From NCBI GenBank assembly GCA_015485845.1, contig WFSU01000180.1:1-8846 (forward strand): DNA of 8,846 nt, read 5' to 3'. Positions 4,757 to 8,846 of this stretch are shown piece by piece. The notes beneath the pieces are model-generated. The model saw only the letters and a program-made list of their open reading frames with translations. It searched no databases and had not been told where the DNA came from. Source of the DNA: Nitratifractor sp. (GTDB lineage: Bacteria; Campylobacterota; Campylobacteria; Campylobacterales; Sulfurovaceae). Each line of letters begins with the position of its first letter. Position 1 is the first letter of the stretch. A program made the translations under genes and the position numbers.

Positions 4757-7390
4757 TCAGTATTGTATCCCGGACAGCTCCTGCGCCACTTTTTTCCGTT
4801 TTGCTTCGGCTTCTTCCAGAGCCGCCCGATTCTGGGCGATGACCGCTTCGGGGGCGTTGGCGACGAATTTTTCGTTGTTCAGCATCCCGGAGAGTTTGGC
4901 GATCTCTTTGTCGAGTTTGGCAAGCTGTTTTTCGAGTTTGTCGATGATGCCGCTCATGTCGATGTCGGCGGTGGAGATGAAGGTCTCGACGTGGTCACTG
5001 ACATCGGCGACGGCATTGTCCGGCTTGGCATCGACGAAAGTGATGGTGCCTACTTTTCCGAGCTTCTCGATGAAAGCTCCGAGCATCGCCTCATCAGCGG
5101 GGCGACCGAGCTTGACATACGCCTGGTCGATGGGACGGTTGGCCTGGTCGATGAGGGTCTTGCAGCGGCGCACCGAGACAATCGCTTCGATGGCCAGAGC
5201 AAAATCGTCCATAATCTGCACGTCGGGTTCGCCCGCTTTGGGGTAGGTCTGTACCATGATCGACTCAGCCTCAGTCAGCTCCGTACCGCTGAGGCGTTGA
5301 TAAAGGTATTCGGTGATGAAAGGCATGAGGGGATGGAGGAGTTTCATGGATTCTTTGAAGATGCTCCCCAACTCCCCAACGCTCTCTCTGCTGGCTTTAC
5401 TCAGCTCGATCCCCCAGTCGCAGAATTCGCCCCAGAGGAAGCGGTAGAGGGTCGTGGCGGCGTCGTTGAAACGGTACTGATCGATCGCGGTGCGGGTCTC
5501 TTCGACCGCGACGTAGAAGCGACTGAGTATGTAGCGCCCCAGCGGGGTGGTGACGGCCTCGGGATCGAGGTCAGCGAACGTGTCCTGATTCATCTGGAGA
5601 TAATTGGCGGCGTTGAAGAGTTTGTTGGTGAAGTTGCGCCCTTGTTCGAGCTTCTCTTCGCTGAGCTTGATGTCCCGTCCCTGTACCGCAAGGATCGCCA
5701 GCGTGAAGCGCAGGGCATCGGTGGAGTAGCGGTCGATCATCACCAGCGGATCGATGACGTTGCCTTTGGATTTGGACATTTTCTGGCCGTGTTCGTCCTT
5801 GACGAGGGCGTGGAGGTAAATGTCGGGGAAGGGGAGCTCTCCGGTGAGTTTCTCCCCCATCATCAGCATCCGTGCCACCCAGAAGAAGAGGATGTCAAAT
5901 CCGGTGATCATGAGGCTGTTGGGGTAAAAGTCCGCCATGTCACTCTCATTCCATTTTTCCCCTTTGAGCGCCTCGCCGTTGCCCCAGCCGAGCGTCGAGA
6001 ACGGCCACAGGCCGGAGCTGAACCACGTATCGAGGACATCGGGATCCTGATGGATACGGTCACTGCCGCAGTGTTCGCACACCGTGGGCGTCTCCCCCTC
6101 GAACGCAAACTGACCGCCGCATGCGTCACAATGCATCACCGGGATCTGGTGCCCCCACCACAGCTGGCGGGAGATGCACCAGTCGCGCAAATCATTCATC
6201 CAGGCGTTGTAGCTGTTGATCCAGTGCTTGGGGAAGAAGGTCGCTTCGCCGGCGTTGACCCGGTCGATGGCGCCTTGTGCAAACTCTTTTTTGACAAACC
6301 ACTGCTTGGAGATATACGGCTCGACGATGTTTTTGCACCGGTAGCAGTGGCCGACCTGATGGGCGTGATCTTCGATCTTCTCGATGAAGCCCAGTTCATC
6401 CAGTTTGGCTACCAACGGCTCGCGCGCTTCGAGGCGCTCCTGCCCGGCAAATTCCCCGCAGTAGTCGTTGAGAATGCCGTTCTCATCAAAGACGGTGATA
6501 AATTCCAGATCGTGCCGCTTGCCCACTTCGTAGTCGTTCGGGTCGTGTGCCGGGGTAACCTTGACAAACCCAGTACCAAACTCCCTGTCGACGTGCGCGT
6601 CGGCGATGATCTCCACGTCTCGGTCGATCAGTGGCAGGCGGACGCTCTTGCCGATGAGATGCTTGTGGCGCTCATCCTCGGGGTGCACCATCACGGCGGT
6701 ATCCCCGAAGAACGTCTCGGGGCGGGTGGTGGCGACGACGACTTCGCCGCTGCCGTCGGTGAGAGGGTAGCGGATGTGGTAGAGCTTGCCCATGTGGTCT
6801 TCGTGCTCGACCTCGATGTCGCTCAGCGCCCCGTCATGGGTACACCAGTTGATCATGTAATTATCCTGCACGATGTACCCCTCATCGTACATGATCTTAA
6901 AGGCCTTTTTGACCGCATTGGCCAGCCCCTCATCCATCGTGAAGCGCTCCCGGCTCCACGCCGGAGAGACCCCCAGACGGCGCAGCTGGGTGGTGATGGC
7001 GTTGCCGGAGTTTTTCTTCTGTTTCCAGGCCAGCTCGAGGAAAGTTTCCCTTCCAATCTCCTCTTTGGTCTTGCCCTCGGCGAGCAATTGCTTCTCGACG
7101 ACATTCTGGGTGGCGATCCCGGCATGGTCGGTTCCCGGTTGCCAGAGGGTTTTGTACCCGTCCATCCGTTTGTAACGGACAATGATGTCCTGGATGGTGA
7201 AGGTCAGTCCATGTCCGATGTGCAGGTGGCCGGTGACGTTGGGCGGAGGCATGGAGATGCAGAAGGTTTTGCCCTCCTGCTGGATGGCGGTGTTGCCCTC
7301 AGTTTCGAAGTAGCCACGATCCTCCCAGATCCGGTAATAATCACGCTCAAGGGCATGGGGTTCGTAGGTTTTTTTGGTGGGTTCGCTCAC
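4757..7390 (-). CDS. valS: Valyl-tRNA synthetase
   Basis: A class I aminoacyl-tRNA synthetase that charges tRNA-Val in the cytoplasm (877 aa, normal length). Visible in order: PPPNVTGHLHIGH with the HIGH motif at 57-60; the CP1 editing domain with TTRPETFFGDTAVMVHPEDE (221-240) and AHDPNDYEVG (281-290); three Cys pairs, CYRC (349-352), CDAC (421-424) and CEHC (438-441), likely binding zinc; DTWFSSGLWPFSTLGW (454-469); KMSKS at 537-541; an anticodon-binding helical domain at about 610-760; and a C-terminal coiled coil from about 812 (DKLEKQLAKLDKEIAKL). The start codon is GTG with AAGGA 7 nt upstream. The 945-aa open frame on the opposite strand (4625-7462) is its shadow. A single-gene unit with its own promoter is plausible. 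Confidence 0.99.
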   Translation of the reverse strand: MSEPTKKTYEPHALERDYYRIWEDRGYFETEGNTAIQQEGKTFCISMPPPNVTGHLHIGHGLTFTIQDIIVRYKRMDGYKTLWQPGTDHAGIATQNVVEKQLLAEGKTKEEIGRETFLELAWKQKKNSGNAITTQLRRLGVSPAWSRERFTMDEGLANAVKKAFKIMYDEGYIVQDNYMINWCTHDGALSDIEVEHEDHMGKLYHIRYPLTDGSGEVVVATTRPETFFGDTAVMVHPEDERHKHLIGKSVRLPLIDRDVEIIADAHVDREFGTGFVKVTPAHDPNDYEVGKRHDLEFITVFDENGILNDYCGEFAGQERLEAREPLVAKLDELGFIEKIEDHAHQVGHCYRCKNIVEPYISKQWFVKKEFAQGAIDRVNAGEATFFPKHWINSYNAWMNDLRDWCISRQLWWGHQIPVMHCDACGGQFAFEGETPTVCEHCGSDRIHQDPDVLDTWFSSGLWPFSTLGWGNGEALKGEKWNESDMADFYPNSLMITGFDILFFWVARMLMMGEKLTGELPFPDIYLHALVKDEHGQKMSKSKGNVIDPLVMIDRYSTDALRFTLAILAVQGRDIKLSEEKLEQGRNFTNKLFNAANYLQMNQDTFADLDPEAVTTPLGRYILSRFYVAVEETRTAIDQYRFNDAATTLYRFLWGEFCDWGIELSKASRESVGELGSIFKESMKLLHPLMPFITEYLYQRLSGTELTEAESIMVQTYPKAGEPDVQIMDDFALAIEAIVSVRRCKTLIDQANRPIDQAYVKLGRPADEAMLGAFIEKLGKVGTITFVDAKPDNAVADVSDHVETFISTADIDMSGIIDKLEKQLAKLDKEIAKLSGMLNNEKFVANAPEAVIAQNRAALEEAEAKRKKVAQELSGIQY

Positions 7391-7405
7391 GGGAAATCCT
7401 TGGGT

Positions 7406-7419
7406 CGCGCAAATGCGCG
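7406..7419. repeat. Hairpin in the valS leader
   Basis: CGCGCA and TGCGCG arms are separated by 2 nt, giving effectively a 5-bp stem with a 4-nt loop, located between the putative -10 box and the valS AAGGA. It might tune valS translation. There is no sign of a T-box or any other known leader, and the size is too small for one. Confidence 0.4.
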
Positions 7420-7435
7420 GCGAAAATATCCCGCG

Positions 7436-7453
7436 ATTATACCGTGGGGGGGG
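7436..7453 (-). promoter_or_regulatory. valS: Putative valS promoter with a C8 tract upstream of the -10
   Basis: A perfect TATAAT on the minus strand (7436-7441) lies 45 nt before the GTG start. Four bases upstream is a run of eight C (7446-7453), inside the usual spacer between -35 and -10. No good -35 box is seen at 16-18 nt. The tract begins 10 nt beyond the stop of the upstream gene. Length change of such a tract could alter promoter strength; this is inference. Confidence 0.5.
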
Positions 7454-7463
7454 TTAGAGTGAG

Positions 7464-8261
7464 CTATTTCCCCAAGATTTTTTTTGCGAGGCTGTTCCCA
7501 TCTTCAAATGCTTGTTCACATTTGTTATGAACGATGGCAGGAGTAAAAGATCCTGTTTGAGCCATGGATGCATACATGACTATGTGCTTGAGGACTTTAG
7601 CAGTATCATCAAGAGTTGCTTTGAATGCCGGATCCTTGTAAAAATCAGACTGCTTCAACACGGCGATCGAATCGGTCCAAATCTTCACCCCTTGATCCCA
7701 GTGTTTCTGAATCGTCGGATCGGGGAGTTTCCACATCGCCATCATGTAGTGGGCGGAAAGGCGGCGTGCTGACGCGGCGATTTCGATGGCAGCATTGAGC
7801 GCTTCGGGATGGGCGATTTTAGTTTGAGCGAGGAAAGCTTTTTTCAGTGCGAAAAGATTTTTGATCACGGCACGGATGTTGTCATGGACGAACTGTGCCT
7901 GTGTACGCATTTTGGCTCGATCGGTATTGCCCTCTGCCGTCTGAAGTGCTTTTTTGACCGGTGCCCAGGCGGTAAGTCCCTCCGTGGCGAGCTGCTGGAT
8001 ATGCGGATCTTTGAACGTGCTTTTCAACGTTTCCATGAGAGCATCATGAACCTCGATATTCTCTTTGAGCCGCTTTCCTGGATTTTTGAAGGCAATCTTC
8101 GCCCCGATGGTCGTGTAGTTTTCGAGCATGGCTCGGACATTGGACATTTCGGAACCGAGCGCAAGAATAGCATCGACCTTATGGGTGATCGCAGCCGCAT
8201 TCAGGTGCACTGTTGAGAAAAAAGCCACAGTCAAAAAAGCGGCAATCCTGAAACGTTTCAT
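7464..8261 (-). CDS. Secreted helical protein with PilJ-like (type IV pilus MCP N-terminal) halves
   Basis: A 265-aa protein with a signal peptide at 1 to about 23 (MKRFRIAAFLTVAFFSTVHL) and an otherwise all-helical, soluble, probably periplasmic chain. Two halves look alike: NVRAMLENYTTIGAKIAF with NIEVHDALMETLK (41-80), and ASARRLSAHYMMAMWKL with GVKIWTDSIAVLK (163-203). This matches the helical pattern of PilJ-type sensory domains, where the motif is usually close to RQRMLSQR; here that motif is degenerate. No transmembrane anchor, kinase or chemotaxis signalling domain follows, so it is a free-standing domain. It has one Cys (248). AGGAG lies 9 nt before the ATG. It is divergent from purL and 73 nt upstream of valS. 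The domain call is by pattern; the function is unknown. Confidence 0.6.
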   Translation of the reverse strand: MKRFRIAAFLTVAFFSTVHLNAAAITHKVDAILALGSEMSNVRAMLENYTTIGAKIAFKNPGKRLKENIEVHDALMETLKSTFKDPHIQQLATEGLTAWAPVKKALQTAEGNTDRAKMRTQAQFVHDNIRAVIKNLFALKKAFLAQTKIAHPEALNAAIEIAASARRLSAHYMMAMWKLPDPTIQKHWDQGVKIWTDSIAVLKQSDFYKDPAFKATLDDTAKVLKHIVMYASMAQTGSFTPAIVHNKCEQAFEDGNSLAKKILGK

Positions 8262-8282
8262 ATATGGAATCTCCTGCTTTGG

Positions 8283-8311
8283 AATATAGTAGTATATCTT
8301 ACCTTTGTCAT
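8283..8311 (-). promoter_or_regulatory. Possible promoter of the PilJ-like gene
   Basis: On the minus strand ATGACA (8306-8311) and TATATT (8283-8288) are 17 nt apart, each one base from consensus. A perfect TTGACA also lies further up at 8317-8322 and could pair with a weaker -10 (TAAGAT). Either would serve the gene starting at 8261. The exact choice is uncertain. Confidence 0.4.
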
Positions 8312-8371
8312 AAAATTGTCAACTTATGATAGCCAAAATCAACATAGAGCTACTTTTTAGCCCCCTTTGTG

Positions 8372-8377
8372 TAAAAT
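8372..8377 (+). promoter_or_regulatory. purL: Possible -10 box of purL
   Basis: TAAAAT lies 30 nt upstream of the purL ATG, with a T-rich tract (CTACTTTTTAG) upstream and no clear -35. It would give a leader of roughly 24 nt. The rest of the 146-nt divergent gap (8262-8407) is AT-rich and holds no recognisable riboswitch. Confidence 0.4.
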
Positions 8378-8407
8378 AGCCTCACTTTTTCTCAAGGAAC
8401 TGTTTTT

Positions 8408-8846
8408 ATGTCCCACAACACCATCGACAACATCGACGAAGCCCTCACAGCCCACAAACTCAGCAAACTCGACTACGCCCACATCAAGGAAATCCTCAAA
8501 CGCGAACCGACGATGGTGGAGCTCGGGGTTTTCTCGGCTATGTGGTCGGAGCATTGCTCGTACAAGTCATCCAAAATTTACCTCAACGGCTTCCCCACCG
8601 AAGCGCCGTGGGTGATTCAGGGGCCGGGTGAAAATGCCGGGGTGATTGATATCGGAGGCGGGATGGCAGCGGTGTTCAAGATGGAGAGCCACAACCACCC
8701 GAGCTACATCGAGCCGTTTCAGGGAGCTGCTACCGGTGTGGGCGGTATCCTGCGGGATGTCTTTACCATGGGTGCCCGTCCGGTAGCCAACCTCAACGCG
8801 CTGCGCTTCGGTGATGTCAACGGGGACTCCGAGACCAACAAATACC
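8408..8846 (+). CDS. purL: Phosphoribosylformylglycinamidine synthase subunit PurL, 5' part
   Basis: PurL performs the ATP-dependent conversion of FGAR to FGAM in purine synthesis, receiving ammonia from PurQ with PurS. The first 146 residues are present and the frame is open to the window edge; small-type PurL proteins are usually about 730 aa. Signature stretches are VELGVFSAMWSEHCSYKS (37-54, with the conserved His49), QGPGENAGVIDIGGG (71-85), ESHNHPSYIEPFQGAATG (93-110), GGILRDVFTMGARP (112-125) and NLNALRFGD (128-136). The start MSHNTIDNIDEAL is chosen because AAGGA lies 9 nt upstream and the protein then has the usual short N-terminal helix. The sequence style agrees with Campylobacterota PurL as I recall it. 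Confidence 0.98.
   Translation, partial: MSHNTIDNIDEALTAHKLSKLDYAHIKEILKREPTMVELGVFSAMWSEHCSYKSSKIYLNGFPTEAPWVIQGPGENAGVIDIGGGMAAVFKMESHNHPSYIEPFQGAATGVGGILRDVFTMGARPVANLNALRFGDVNGDSETNKY

Noticed and set aside
4625..7462. A 945-codon open frame on the plus strand, opposite valS
   Set aside because: It mirrors valS almost end to end. The opposite strand encodes an unmistakable ValRS with all motifs, and the plus-strand translation has no recognisable domain and a composition typical of an antisense frame.

Overview
The window most resembles a chromosomal segment of a moderately GC-rich Campylobacterota (epsilonproteobacterial) bacterium, possibly a sulfur oxidiser. This rests on the style of the PurL N-terminus, a secreted DsrE-like protein, and promoters with good -10 but poor -35 boxes. 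It is an inference from recalled family features, not from a search; the genus is not resolved.

Layout, left to right. Six genes lie on the minus strand and one partial gene on the plus strand. Positions 156-4101 hold a thiamine/TPP uptake operon, read right to left: a TPP riboswitch (4009-4101), thiB (periplasmic binding protein), thiP (fused two-unit permease) and thiQ (ATPase, overlapping thiP by 14 nt). Upstream of it lies a small secreted DsrE-family protein (4228-4683), then valS (4757-7390, GTG start), then a secreted helical protein with two PilJ-like halves (7464-8261). purL starts divergently at 8408 and runs off the right edge.

How it works together. The riboswitch should reduce thiBPQ expression when TPP is plentiful. 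ThiB would capture thiamine or its phosphates in the periplasm, ThiP would carry them across the inner membrane, and ThiQ would power transport by ATP hydrolysis. valS and purL are housekeeping genes; no functional link to the thi genes is evident in the window, although purine and thiamine synthesis share an intermediate.

The unusual part is the non-coding DNA of the thi locus. The two gaps of about 400 nt (2428-2827 and 3830-4227) and the 155 nt after thiQ are packed with palindromic repeats of at least three types: (i) a Y-shaped element of two hairpins closed by an outer stem, three copies with different sequence but preserved pairing; (ii) a 24-nt palindrome with a conserved one-sided flank, two good copies each exactly 21 nt beyond a stop codon and one degenerate copy before the thiP ribosome binding site; (iii) palindromes followed by a CTRCGCG tail, two of whose tails form the 13-bp inverted ends of a 143-bp segment. 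One Y element sits in the mRNA leader between the riboswitch and thiB. I see no CRISPR array, tRNA, rRNA, transposase or phage gene.
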